64,000 nucleotides of DNA, taken from Proteles cristata cristata. Lineage: Eukaryota > Chordata > Mammalia > Carnivora > Hyaenidae. Where the stretch lies: NCBI GenBank assembly GCA_017311185.1, contig JAESUZ010004915.1, forward strand, positions 124,001 through 188,000, given 5' to 3'. The notes beneath the pieces are model-generated. The model saw only the letters and a program-made list of their open reading frames with translations. It ran no database searches and was not told the origin of the DNA. Shown in pieces: positions 34,800-46,639 of the stretch. A program made the position numbers and the translations under genes. Each line of letters begins with the position of its first letter. Positions within the stretch are counted from its first letter, which is position 1.

Positions 34800-36740
34800 C
34801 TTTATAAATCTTAAAACCAATATAAAAGCATGTGTAAACAATCCATATTAACAGACAACATGCTTATCTATGTAGGAAATTACAGGCAATCTACAACCAC
34901 CAGCAGATTTAGCCAGGTCACAAAATATAAGGTCAACACAGAAAAAAAAAATCATATTTCTATACCTGGTAATGAACAATTAAAACTAAGCATTTTAATT
35001 TTTTATTATTTTTTAAATAGTAATTTTTGAGAGAGAGAGAGAGAGGCAGAGTGTGAGCAGGGGAGGGGCAGAGAGAAGGAGACACAGAATCTGAGACAGG
35101 CTCCAGGCTCTGAGCTGTTGGCTCAGAACACAATGTGGAGCTTGAGCCCACAAACCAAAAGATCATGACCTGAGCCAAAGTCGGATGCTCAGCCGAATGA
35201 ACCACCCAGACACCTCAGAAACTAAGCATTTAAAAACATATATTTCCAATAGCTAAAAAAAAATTAAATACTTAGATACGAATTTTATAAAACAAACGCA
35301 GAATCTGTATGTTAAAAGCCATAAAACACTAAGGAAAGAAATCAAGGAAAGCCTAAATACTAGAGAGACAGAACATGTTCATAGTTTAAAGGACTCGATG
35401 TAGTTAAGATGTGTGTTCCCCAAACTGATCTATAGACTTAAACAATTCCAGTAGAAAGCCCAGCAGAATTTGTCGTAGATGTGAACAAGCTTATTCAAAA
35501 GTGTATACAAAAAGTAAAGGAATGAGAAAAAGCCAAAACAATTTGAAAAAGAATGACAAACTTGAAAGACTCAAAGTACTTAAGTCTGTATCTTAAGACT
35601 GAAAATAAAGTCACAAAAATAAAAACACAAAATACTAGTGAAATAATATATATGCAATTAAGAAGACAAAACAGAGAGCACAGAAATAAACCCACACAAA
35701 AATACAGTCAACAGTTTTTGACTACTGTGTAAAAGCCACTCAATGGAGAAAGAATATTTCAACAAATGAAGCTGGAACAAATGAATACCTACGTGCAATA
35801 AAAAAGAACCTTGACCTAAACCTTACACTTTATATAAACGCCAACACAAAATGGGTCACAGACCTAAATATAAAATCAAACTATAAAACTTTAAGAGCGA
35901 GACAGAGGAGAACACATTTGTGACCTTGTGTTAAGAAAAACTGCTTAGCTGTAACATCAGAAGCATCGTTGTAAAAGAAAACATGATAAATTTAAAACTT
36001 CTCTTCTTTGAAAGATGACAGTAAGAGAATGAAACTACAAGCCACAGACTGCAAGAAAATATTTACAAATCTTATCTCTTATAAAAGAATTATATCCAGA
36101 ATATATGTAAGAATTCTCAAAACTCAAAAAGAAAGTAAACTCAATTTTTTAAAAAAATGGACAAAGGATATGAACAGACACTTCATCAAAAAGATACAAA
36201 AAGGCAAATAAGCACATGAAAAGATGCTCAACATCATTAGCTATTAGGGGATGCAAATCAAAACTAAAATGAGACATCATTACACAGAAAATAAGTTGAC
36301 CATACCAAATGCTGGTGAGAATATGGATCGACTGGAACTTTCATAATTTGGTGGTGGTAATATAAAATAACATCCATTCCAAAAGCTGACTGGCAGTCTC
36401 TTACAAAGGTAAACATATATTTGCCATATAGCCAGCAATTCTACTCCTAGATATTTACCCTAAAAAAAAAAAAACAAAAAACTTACCTTCACACAATAAT
36501 TTGTATATGAATGTTTATAGAAGAATTACTCGCAATTACCAAAAGGTGGGAGCAACCACACGTCCTTCAATGAGTGAATGTATAAACAAACTGACACACG
36601 CACACAGTGAATGTGAAATAAAAAGAAATGAATTGCTGATACATGCAACAACGTGAATGGTTCTCAAAGGCATTAAGCTGAGTAAAAGAAGCCAGTCTCA
36701 AAAGGTTATGTATGATTTCATTCATATGACATTCTGGAAA
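34800..36740 (+). mobile_element. Sense L1M ORF2/3' fragment, interrupted by a SINE
   Basis: Degenerate L1 running from the reverse-transcriptase region (CACCAGCAGATTTAGCCAGG, CCCCAAACTGATCTATAGAC) through GAAAAGATGCTCAACATCAT with GGGATGCAAATCAAAACTAA, to ATGGTTCTCAAAGGCATTAA near the 3' end. Frames are broken. The S4 pseudogene follows directly. Confidence 0.85.
34996..35218 (-). mobile_element. Carnivore SINE, reverse, inserted in a sense L1
   Basis: Reverse SINE between two halves of an L1 fragment. It has a perfect 13-bp duplication aaactaagcattt at 34983-34995 and 35219-35231. Confidence 0.95.
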
Positions 36741-36751
36741 ACACAAAACTC

Positions 36752-37592
36752 AAGGGCCTCTTGGTTGCATGCTTAGCACGGCCACAGCTCAGGATCTGAA
36801 GGAGCACTGTATCTGGACAAACTGACGGGGATGCTTATTCTGTCTCCATTCACCAGTGCCCACAAGCTAAGAATGGCTCCCACTTATTACTTTCTTTAAG
36901 AACAGACTTGAGTATGCCCTAATAGTAAGTAAAGAAGATTTGCATACAGCAGTTCACTGAGATGGATGACAAGGTCCACATTGATATAAACCACATTGCT
37001 GGTTTAATGGAAGTCAACAGCACTGACACGACTAAAGCGAACTTGGGCGGCTGGGTGGCTTAGTCGGTTAAGCGTCCGACTTTCGCTTAGGTCGTGATAT
37101 CGCGGTTCGTGGGTTCGAGCCCCGCGTCGGGCTCTGTGCTGACTGCTGGCTCAGAGCCTGGAGCCTGTTTCAATCTGTGACTCCCTCTCTCTCTGACCCT
37201 CCCCTGCTCACGCTCTCTCTCTCTCTCTCTAGAAATAAATAAAACATTAAAAAAAATTAAAAAAAAAAAAAAAAGACTAAAGCGAACTTCCATCTGACTT
37301 CGGACACCAAGAATCGCATTAATGTTCATCAGATTAGTCCTGAAGAGACCAAATGTAAGTTGAGCAAAATGAGAAAGATCTATGCAGGCACACAAGAAAT
37401 CTATTATCTGGTGATGCATGATGCTGACACTATCCACTACCCTGATCTCATCAAGTGGAACAAATTCATTCAGACTAATTTGGGGACTGGCAAGATTACA
37501 GATTTAATCAAGTTCAGCAGTGTAACCTGTGGTGACTGGAGGTGCTAACCAGGACAGGATTGACGTGATCACCAGAGATAAAGAAAAGTGAA
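36752..37592 (+). pseudogene. RPS4X-type ribosomal protein S4 processed pseudogene, split by a SINE and 3'-truncated
   Basis: Intronless copy of the cytosolic 40S ribosomal protein S4 mRNA. It starts with a 5'-UTR-like GGCCTCTT and an ATG at 36769. Recognisable stretches include AACAGACTTGAGTATGCCCT, the segment matching KVRKIFVGTKG (37365-37400, here [11 protein letters not shown]), [16 protein letters not shown], and [12 protein letters not shown]. Similarity stops near 37592, inside the part matching VITNRERHPGS, so roughly the last quarter and any poly(A) tail are gone. It has small deletions, frame breaks and in-frame stops, and cannot make S4. A SINE sits at 37045-37274. The X-linked parental form is assumed from general similarity; a Y-linked S4 source cannot be excluded. 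Confidence 0.88.
37045..37274 (+). mobile_element. Young felid-type tRNA-Lys SINE inserted in the S4 pseudogene
   Basis: Full-length element with the head GGCTGGGTGGCTTAGTCGG, an intact B-box-like GGTTCGAGCCCC, the CT-rich tract and a long A-rich tail. It is flanked by a perfect 15-bp target-site duplication gactaaagcgaactt at 37030-37044 and 37275-37289. The duplicated bases are S4 coding sequence, so it landed after the pseudogene formed. Confidence 0.95.
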
Positions 37593-37735
37593 CATATTCA
37601 GAGTATGTTTTTGATATATGGATTAGGTTGGGAAGGAGAGCGAGGGAAGAACCAAGGATTTCTCCAGTATTTTATGTTCTCCTTCCTATGAGCCAGTCTT
37701 GCTCTGACTCCAGTAATTAAAAACCACAAAGATCA

Positions 37736-37960
37736 GGGGCGCCTGGGTGGCTTAGTCAGTTAAGCGTCCGGCTTTCGCTTAGGTCACGATCTCGCGGTTC
37801 GTGGGTTCGAGCCCCGCGTCGGGCTCTGTGCTGACTGCCAGCTCAGAGCCTGGAGCCTGTTTCAGTCTGTGACTTCCTCTCTCTCTGACCCGCCCCTGCT
37901 CACGCTGTCTCTCTCTCTCTCTCTCCTAGAAATAAATAAAAAATATTAAAAAAAAAAAAA
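37736..37960 (+). mobile_element. Young felid-type SINE, sister copy 460 bp downstream
   Basis: Nearly identical to the SINE at 37045 (same head, B box and body, GC-rich CpG-preserving motifs). It is flanked by an 11-bp duplication cacaaagatca at 37725-37735 and 37961-37971. Few decayed CpGs imply recent insertion. Confidence 0.95.
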
Positions 37961-38554
37961 CACAAAGATCAAAAGGTCAAGAGTGAAATCAATGGTCAAA
38001 ACAAAGTGGTGACAATAATAAAAACTGCTTAAACACAGACATGTTGAATCACTATGTTATACACTTGAAAATAATGTGACATTGCGTGTCAACTATAAAA
38101 AGTTTTAAATTGTCACTAATAGGCTTTATTTTTAATATAAATTTTTATATATTTAGGTTTCTATTTATTTTGTGATTTGTGTTATTTATTTTTAACTATA
38201 CCAAGCATTTTACATTGTTTTGGTATGGACTCTCTTGATGATTATATGCTGTGTATACCATTACAATTAAAAACTAACATGCAGAACAGTGGAATGGCTT
38301 GTTCCATTTCCCACAACTAACAAGCAGTAAAAAATAGGACTTCAAATTCTAGGTTCTCCTGACTTTAAAACCTGTGCATTCACTTAATATATGACAGAAT
38401 CCGCTGGGTGTTCAAATTTCTATATCCCAGCCCACCCTTTATTGTCCCAAGTTAGTTGAGTAGCCCAATTAAGCCTCTAGTTTTTAAACTGTGCTAAAGA
38501 GAAAGGAATATCCTATTCACCAAAAGGCAACAAGGTGAGAGGGAAGACAACAGG

Positions 38555-38640
38555 ATTTGGGTCAGACCTACCTGTTTGGAATCCTGGCTCAACCATTTAG
38601 TAGCTATGTTATCTTAGACAAGTAAACTGCTCTGAATGGC
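38555..38640 (-). repeat. MIR fragment, reverse
   Basis: GGAATCCTGGCTCAACCATT, AGCTATGTTATCTTAGACAA is the reverse MIR left end. It abuts the long antisense L2. Confidence 0.6.
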
Positions 38641-41020
38641 TCAAAAAATTTTATTGAACATCTATTATGTTCCAAAAAATGTTCTAGACTCTAATGATGT
38701 ATTAGTGAATAAAGCAGCAATGTTTCCTAACCTTAAGAAGCTTACAATCTAGGGGGAGGACATGGACAATAAATATAATAAATAGGTAAAATATGCAGTA
38801 TGTCACATGGTCATAAGCAGGAAAGGGTGATGGCAAATGGAGAAGGGTTACAATTTCTTAAAAGATAGTCAAGGAAGGCTTCTGAGAAGGTGACATTTGA
38901 GCTAAGACTTGGCCAAGGTGCAAAGGCTATTCATTTAGATACCTATAGAAAGAGCATTCTAAGCAAAGAAAACAGCCAGTACAAAGGTCTGATCCATGTC
39001 AAATGTGCTCAGAGAGCAGCAAGGAGGTCAGAGTGACTGGAGTAGACTGAGGGACGGAGAAAACACAAGAAATAAAATCAGGAGAATGGAGAGGCTAGAA
39101 ATGTATGTCCTTATAAGACAATATAATGATTCCACTTTTACTTTGAGTGGATGGGAAGCTGTTGGAGGGTTTGAACAGGGCAGCGCCATGATCCAATTAC
39201 TATTTCTAAGTATCCCTCCAACCGATGTATGGAGAATACACTATGGTGGACCAGGACAGATTTTTTGGTTTTGTTTTTGTCCTGAATAACTGAAAGGGTG
39301 GGAGAACCTAAGGTGGAGAAGACTAGATCCAGAGTCAGCTTTGTTAAGTTTGAGAAGGCTATTTGGCATCTAAGTGGAAATGTCAATTTGGCAATTAGAT
39401 ATAGGAGTCAAGTTCAGAAGAAGGATGTGCTAAGGATATAACTTTTGGAATCATCAGCAAACGATGGTTTCTAATGCTCTTATATGAGGTCACTAAGGCA
39501 ATGAGTATAAATAGATAAAAGGAGAATTCAAAGGACCAGGCACATCTTTGGGCATTTCAAAATTAAGACATCAGGGAGATGAATATAATTCTAGAAAGAA
39601 TACAAAAAGTAGTCATTTTGGAAAAGAAAACACAGAAGAGAATGCTACGCTGGAAACGAAGTGAAAAATGTATATGAGAGAGGAAGAAGTCATCTAAGTC
39701 AAAGTTCTTGGTAGGTCATATAATGTGAGGAGGGAGAATCAACCACTGGACTTGGCAACATGAAAGTCACTTGTGACCTTGATAAAAACAATCTCAGTGG
39801 AGAAATTGCATGTAGGCGTGAAAGTCTTATTGAATGGAATAAGAAAGAATGCCTGTAGGGCATTTGGAAACAATGAATGTAGACAACTCTATTGAGAGTT
39901 TTGCTATAAAATGGAACAGAATATTGTAGTGGTAATTGGAGAGGAAAGTGGGGTCAAAAGAAATTCTTTTTTAAGATGACAGGCTAGCACTACATTTGTA
40001 TACTGAGCCAGTAGGGAAAGGGAGAAATTGACAACACAGAAGAAAAGAAGATTGCAGGATTAGGTGTAAGAGGCTGACATCTAGCACCAAGGAGGACAAG
40101 TGGGCCTTAGTTAGGAGCAAGAGCACTTCACCCACAGCAAGAGGAAGAAAAACAGTCCATGAATGTAGATGCATGAAGGTAGAATATGTGATGTTGTCAG
40201 CATGTGGTGCTTCTCTTCTGATGACTTCCATTTTCCAAGCAAAACAGGACACAGGGTCTTCGTTTGAGAGTTAGGAGGAAGTGGTGAGGTGTTAGAAGAC
40301 TGAGGAAAGGAGAAGGTATGAAATACTTGTTAGGAGAGAGGGAGGATAAACTGCCCAGAGGCATCAAGTATTGCTTGAGTTTGGAGGTCATCTGTAGCAT
40401 GTGTGATCAGTGCAGGTGTGTGTTCTCCAGCCACATTTACTATTCAGATGTAGGAACAAGGCAGTGGAAAGTTAGACTCAAGACAGGCTTTTGTCCAGTG
40501 GGAAGGATGAAATAAGAGGAGGGCAAGAGAGCTAATGTTATGTGCAGGGATGATTTTAACAAATGCCTGTGAAATATAAGCACTGCAAGGAGGGAGACAG
40601 ACATCTAAAGGGAATGAAAGCTAGTGAAAGGGAGGTATCATCAATGGCTTGTAGGTATGGTGGAATCACAAGATTGCTGGGTTTGGGCTCCCAGAGGGAG
40701 TGAGCTTGACATAGAGGAGGCAGTGGTCAGAAACGGGGAGACTTGAAGGTGGAGTCAAGAAGGAGCTGCAGTTGTGGGGAATAATTAAAAGAATGAATGG
40801 CTGGGTTAAGAGTTAAGGAAAGAGGCTGGGGTCACTGAGAAAGATACTATCAAGGAAATGAGAGAGCAGAGTAATGGGAAGGCCATCTTTCTGAATATTG
40901 GAACCACCAAGAATAACAACAGCAGTAATGTTGGAAGAGGGCACTGAGACAGGAGCTAAAATATTCAAGGAAGATAAGAGTGATCCAGAGATAAGAAAGT
41001 TACTAATAGAAGGGAAAGTG
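38640..41020 (-). mobile_element. Long (about 2.4 kb) antisense L2 LINE copy
   Basis: Collinear with L2 read in reverse from its 3' end inward: ATTTTATTGAACATCTATTA, AGAAGGTGACATTTGAGCTA, AGAGCATTCTAAGCAAAGAA, GGGAAGCTGTTGGAGGGTTT with GCGCCATGATCCAATTACTA, GTTTGAGAAGGCTATTTGGC, TAGACAACTCTATTGAGAGT, GCTTCTCTTCTGATGACTTC, and GTTCTCCAGCCACATTTACT. It covers much of the reverse-transcriptase ORF region. Frames are destroyed. Far longer than the other L2 pieces here. Confidence 0.82.
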
Positions 41021-41029
41021 GATTCAGCC

Positions 41030-41155
41030 TTAGTTTTCCTCTCTGGGTCTTAGTTTCCTCTTTTTAACTTGGAAATGCTGATAGTCCCTCCATCACGACA
41101 TTTTATAAGGATTAAGTGAGATGCTGTAAGCAGAACATCTGTCACACATTGGGAC
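41030..41155 (-). repeat. MIR fragment, reverse
   Basis: GGGTCTTAGTTTCCTCTTTT, TTATAAGGATTAAGTGAGAT with GTAAGCAGAACATCTGTCAC is the reverse MIR core. Confidence 0.6.
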
Positions 41156-42942
41156 TTGCAGACTTTAATGTGTAGAAGATGAAAATATTTTTAAAAGGGC
41201 ACCTGTGAAGTCCTGGCTGTGTGTCTCATCTACCCCCAACTAAAGCTGGAGGGTGTGACCTGGAAGGCTCACTGAGCTCAGTGTTGGCCCAATAATTTTT
41301 TCATCATAATTACCCAGAGATGTTCACCTACAGTTCTCTCTGAGAAGCCTGGGCCTGGCCATAACCATCCCCCGCCATGTGCAGATGTCTCTACCCATGT
41401 CATCTCTGTCTTCCTGGCAGGCCCAGGTTCTCTCTGACTCTTCTAGCCATCCACAGACACCAGGTTTGTTGCCTTCCAGTCTCTATCTCCAATGAAGGAA
41501 GTAAAAAGCAAACTACATACTTTGGCTGCTGTGTCTGCTTTGTCTCCGCTTTTTATAGCCAAGTTAGTTGAAAGAACCCTGGGAAGTACACGTCTCAAAT
41601 AAAATGGCACCCTGTATTCTGAAGTATGCTGAACCTAGAAATATGCAGAAGGCCTGGGGTAGTACAGCCTGATGTTCCTAGCATGGGGAGCTGGGGCCAT
41701 GGGTTGGATCAAGCCCTTTCCACTTCTTTTCTGTATCTATCCATGCACTCAGCTCTAGGCAGGAGTTTCTACCAAGAAGATAAGGTCATGTCCAACTAAT
41801 GGGGAAGTGTCTGTCTTACCAGGAATAGCTAACAGTAGTCAGAGACTCCTTCTTTTCAAGAAAGAGACAATAATGGTAATGGAGTGGGAGCCAGGTAGAC
41901 TTAACGAACCTGAATTGTGGTAGAAGGACCACCAGAGTTGAAGAGGTCCCTTTTGCTGAGCCCAGTCCCTGGAGTTTCCTACCTCTGGCTCATCAGAGCT
42001 CTCAGAATATCCTGGCTGGAATAAGCTCTGAGCAAGTTTTACTTGGCATTACTGTTATGCAATCCAGAGAGTGGGTCCCTAGGCTCCTCTATCCCACACT
42101 ACTCAGAGACCACATTTGCCTTGCTCATTGCCAAGTTTTCATTGCCTGGTACATGGGAGGCCCTCAATAAGAAGAGAAGGAAGGAAGGGATGGAGGGAGG
42201 GAGCAATGTTAAGGATGGAAGCACAGACAACACAGCTCTTCATAACACACTGATCAGGCTCCACGCCAGATATCAAAACCCAGGATTCTCCTAGTATCTG
42301 CCCTGAATTTCTCTCCATGATAGTCTGCCTGAGCTGAGCAGTCATTTTCCTACCCAGAATTCCCTTCTTCTCTTTAAATTATATATAAAAATGAAGGGTG
42401 GCTACTCTTGTCAGAAACCATTTTCTTGATCCTGATCTCCTAGCAAACAAACATTTACTGCCTTCTTTCTCTAATGCACAGTGACATTTTGATGCAGCAG
42501 TGCTGGAAGGAGACAAGGATCATTAATTCAGAAAAATGGCTAAACTTCTACAACTTGCCAGGTCCCACCTATCTACTCAGGAATCCAAATTCTGGAAAAG
42601 CAAACCTGCATTCCTGCTTACCAACTACTATTTACCAGTCTGGACTGCTGGACTGCTGACATGTCACTAAAAGTGACATGTGGCTCTTGTGTCCTCTCTG
42701 AATAGACTTGTTTCAATTAACAAATGAACAAGGAAACCTCTAGAAGAGAATATTTGGGAGAGTAGTGACGAGGGTGACAAGAAACATTTTTTTTGTCTGA
42801 CACTTTGGGTCATTATGTGGAGATGAAGCAACCTGTTTTGGGGAGAGTGAGGTTAGCATATCACTAGGAAAGGACCTGCAGCCTCTCAAAGAGACTTCTG
42901 AAAGGCATACCTAGATAAAGTACAGGGAACTCCAGAAGCAAC
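41156..42942. other. Intron sequence, mostly unassigned
   Basis: A short sense L2-like end near 42120-42170 (TTGCCTGGTACATGGGAGGC). No gene. Confidence 0.5.
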
Positions 42943-42988
<46 letters not shown>

Positions 42989-43056
42989 GAAGGAAGGAAG
43001 GAAGGAAGGAAGGAAGGAAGGAAGGAAGGAAGGAAGGAAGGAAGGAAGGAAGGAAA
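42943..43056. repeat. Compound (GAAA)n-(GGAA)n microsatellite
   Basis: About 11 GAAA units change cleanly to about 17 GGAA units, 114 bp in all, about 700 bp upstream of the second TRPC7 exon. Confidence 0.97.
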
Positions 43057-43389
43057 AGGTCAAGCTCTAAAAATGTTTATTCAATAGGCAAGAATTTAAG
43101 GAGTCATGTTTGTCACACAAAAGGATTTGTGGTAAGAAAAGATCGTGGTTAGATTTAAATTACATTTGATTTTTAAATTTATAATTTACTACCAGATTTT
43201 CCAGCACATAAAAAGAAAGCACACCTGTGTAGTTTTTTTTTTCCAATTTTAGCCTATCAGCTGTATCTTTCCCATAAACTTCCTGTGTAGAACAGTTCCC
43301 ACTATATATTGGTGGTAAATTAGTGAAGTGTTATTTCCAGTCTTAGAAGTTCATTTATCACCCTGCTCTTAGAACTGCTGCTTGTAAAG

Positions 43390-43575
43390 AGCCCAGGATG
43401 GGCTTCAAGTAGCCATCAGAATCACTTACAGAACAAGTTAAAAGACATATTCCTGGGCCTCCACCGCAAAAATTCTGACTCAGTCAGTCAGTGACAGGAC
43501 CTGGAAATCTGCAATCTTAGCATGCACCCAAGGTGACTCAGACACAGATGGACCATGTAGCACACCCTGACAAAT
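43390..43575 (+). mobile_element. hAT-Charlie element (MER20-like) just upstream of a TRPC7 exon
   Basis: CATCAGAATCACTTACAGAA with CAAGTTAAAAGACATATTCC, CTGGGCCTCCACCGCAAAAA, TTCTGACTCAGTCAGTCAGT, and TGGAAATCTGCAATCTTAGC follow the MER20-type body. Ends about 170 bp before the exon at 43745. Confidence 0.6.
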
Positions 43576-43744
43576 TCCAGCTTAGAGAAGGTGTCTTCTG
43601 GGTTGCGGTGCCTTGTGGACACAGCACACCCTCACTCCAGTGCTCTCTGTAAGCTTACACAGGGTGGACCCTGCTGTGCTGGGCACGCTGATGTGCGTGC
43701 GGGGCTCAGTGTGACACACCCCTGATTTCTCTTTATTCTGTTAG

Positions 43745-43927
43745 AATGATTACAGGAAGTTATCTATGCAATGCAAGGATTTTGTGGTGGGCGTGCTGGA
43801 CCTATGCCGAGACACAGAAGAGGTGGAAGCGATTTTAAATGGTGATGTGAACTTCCAAGTCTGGTCCGACCACCACCGTCCAAGTCTGAGCCGGATCAAA
43901 CTCGCCATTAAATATGAAGTCAAGAAG
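43745..43927 (+). CDS. TRPC7: TRPC7 next coding exon (61 codons, cytoplasmic linker region)
   Basis: This 183-bp exon keeps the frame on both sides (phase 0 to phase 0). It reads [20 protein letters not shown], then [18 protein letters not shown], and ends [11 protein letters not shown]. In the family it follows directly after the previous exon's last residues (ANIETEFK), giving residues 261-321 in the post-ankyrin helical linker before the first membrane segment. The segment [19 protein letters not shown] is the TRPC7 version; TRPC3 and TRPC6 differ here. The acceptor is a pyrimidine tract ending TTCTGTTAG at 43744. The donor is a strong AAGGTAAGC starting at 43928. No stop or frameshift is seen. 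The following exon (family sequence beginning FVAHPNCQQQ) is not found before the window ends. Confidence 0.95.
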
Positions 43928-43929
43928 GT

Positions 43930-46639
43930 AAGCTTCCCCACCTCACAAGGCCTTCCTGCCTTGCAGGGCAGTTGGCCCATGCATATTTTATGTTCTTACA
44001 AGGTGACTGTGAAAACACCCATCACTCAACTTTTCTCTAGACAGAGAACTGCCTGCCTTGCAGGACTGCTCGAGCCCCTTTCAGCACCCCATTCCTTCAC
44101 TCCTCGAGAGAGATAGCTAGCATGACTGTAATTCCATGAACAGGCTTTGAGCCTGGAAAACAAAAGAGGAGATTTTCAGCCTCCAAACTACTGGCAGGGA
44201 CGATGTGACATCACATTAGCAAGTAGGCCAACTCCCAAGTTTTCATGAGAAACATATTATTCTGATCTACCAATAGCATTGGCTGAGCTTTCTCTGTGTG
44301 CTTGAGGACTTGTTGAGTAGAAAATGTTTCAGTGTGGAGGCTTCATGGGATCCATGGTTCTGAGAGCCTCAGAGGAATTGCACTCCAAAGGCTTATGACA
44401 GTACTTAGTAGGAAGCTCAGATAGACTTTCACAGGAATAATACTGTCCCACCTCCTCAGTCAACCTCAAGGTGTCTTGAATGGCCACAGGTACCCCATGG
44501 CCCTCAGACCCACAGTGGGTAGTCATACTGAAGACCTGAGCAACAAATCTCAATTATGTTTCCATTCTAGATGTACTCTGAGTTCTTTAGAATCTGCTCT
44601 TATGTTAGATGATGCCATCCATCCTTATGAAAACTGCAGACCTCCAAAGGTTCATGTGTTTAAATATCATTGTGTTTTCCACATAAGCAAAATGGGTAAC
44701 CAGTCTTTAGGGGTTTTTATTTTTTCCCCATCTCACAGGGTCAATACCAGGGGTAGTTTCAAAACGCCCAAACTGACCTATGGGCATTTCTCTTACTTAT
44801 CTTAATTTGGGTGGAGTGAATCATTCTTCAATGAATCACATATATCAGTAGAATTCATCTAGTGAGAGCTTCCAAGTTTGAAAAAAATCCTCCTGTCATT
44901 TTGCTTTTAATAATAATAAAAAAATAAGAAAAATAACTTTTTTCAGAGACTCTGAGTCCCAAAGTTAAACTATACAAATCACGGGAAAGGTGACCTTTGA
45001 TTACGATTCAAAATCACAGGGTTATGAAAAGAGAGGGAGTGAGCTGCATCTTCAAGTACAACCCTGTTTTCTTAGCTCAGAAAAACTCTTTTTTTTTTTT
45101 TTTTTTTGCCAATCCCAAGAGCTCACTGAGGCTTTTCATCAGAGCACAGCAATCCATTCCAGAAGCTGCTGAGATATCCATGACTTTGGAGTTCACACAA
45201 ACCCCACTATAGCAAATGTTTAGCAGTGGTAAAGATGAGCATGAGTTTCCAGAACCCCAAGCATTTCCTTCCTCCCAGAAGCAAGCGTGTCTGGCTGCCT
45301 CCCAGCACAGGGAAGAAGCACAGGGTGGAGGCAAAGATGCCTGTGAAAACCCCAAGAACAGGGGATGCCTGGCATCTGCATATGGACACTGACAGCTGGC
45401 TATTCATAAGCAATTCCAACAGCCCACGAAATGCAAGCGTTCACCATATACATCCAAATCTCTTAGCGAAACTGTCATCGAGGGTAGATCAATAGCTAGT
45501 CCTGAAGTCTGGCCACTACCTCTTGTTGTCACCTACCAAGTACAAATCAGCCCTGGTGACGAATGAGATGAAAAAGTGAAGCACTCCATAAACATGATAG
45601 TTTGGGGCAGAATAAAAAGGTTTATGAGGGAAATATTTAGTGGTATATGCCAATTAGGAGAGTCATAAAGGTCTCAGGAAATATCCGTCATGAATGTCAA
45701 ATGTCTATGCCAATCCATTGGTAGGAAGGTGATAAACAACCTGCATAAGAAGCCAGCCTTGCTCATTTCAAAGACCTACAATGGGTATAAATTCTCTCAA
45801 ACTATGTATGCCATTATGCAACAGCAGACAGACTCAGAGCTTTCCTTGACATTTACCCATCATGAATTGCCAGTGAAAATACTGAATGTTAAAAAGGTGT
45901 ATTTATATAATAATAATATTGCATTTTTAATTTATGAATTTTAGCATGCTTACATGGGCACCATCTAACCTTGGGTCTCTGAGTTAGGAAATGACTAGCA
46001 CCAAGGCCTATGTATAAATACACCAGCATTCACACCTGGCACGTATGTTAGTTTTAAGGCTGGAATAAAAACCATAAAAAATTCCCAAGTCTTTATCTAC
46101 ATGATATCAAATCAAACCATTAATTCAGTAATTAAAGCAAACTAGTTGTTCTTGGCAGTTTCATATGCTAATATCTATGACCTTAAAAAAAGGTTTTGTG
46201 TTCAAATAAATTTGGAGATGTTGAGTTAAATAGATTTCTTTGCTTAAAGACATCACAGAACTTTTAATATGCATTTCTACCCTAATTTAAAGAAGAGTAC
46301 AATATTTACTACTTGACCACAGAACTCTGTTTCTCATGGAACATCTGGTGAAACTAGTTTTCCGTGTAACAGTCTTTGGGAAACTCTAATACAGAATCAG
46401 CCTACATTATCTATGAAATACATAGATTCAAATCTAGTGGGTGCCACCCTGTGGGTGGTAACGAGCCCTGGACCATGTCCTTCACTTGAGTGTCTGCCTC
46501 TCTACAGGCAACACTAATGCCTAGTCTTCCAGACAGCCTGACCATAATATCAGCCTCCATTAGATAAAGAATAGTTATTCCACCAGTGCACAAGGGACAA
46601 TCTGGGACACAGAAAAGAGTTATGAAGTAGATGTCAGGA
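43930..46639. other. Intron sequence after the TRPC7 exon, no further exon recognised
   Basis: The plus-strand frame running on from the exon past 43930 is intron read-through. A T19 run lies at 45089-45107. No repeat family named. Confidence 0.55.

Larger units (their letters stand above)
9192..43744 (+). other. TRPC7 intron between the two exons (34,553 bp, complete)
   Basis: Bounded by donor GTAACT at 9192 and acceptor TTCTGTTAG at 43744. It joins codon-complete exons, so skipping or retaining neighbours would not shift frame at this junction. Contents are interspersed repeats, microsatellites, an S4 ribosomal protein pseudogene and unique sequence. No additional exon was recognised. Confidence 0.9.

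Noticed and set aside
37045..37140. tRNA gene (tRNA-like head with intact B box)
   Set aside because: It is the tRNA-derived head of a SINE with body, A-rich tail and target-site duplication.
42943..43056. CRISPR-like repeat array
   Set aside because: Simple 4-base tandem repeats with no spacers in a mammalian intron.
43928..44116. Extension of the TRPC7 reading frame past 43927
   Set aside because: A strong GTAAGC donor follows the conserved KYEVKK end; residues beyond have no TRPC similarity.
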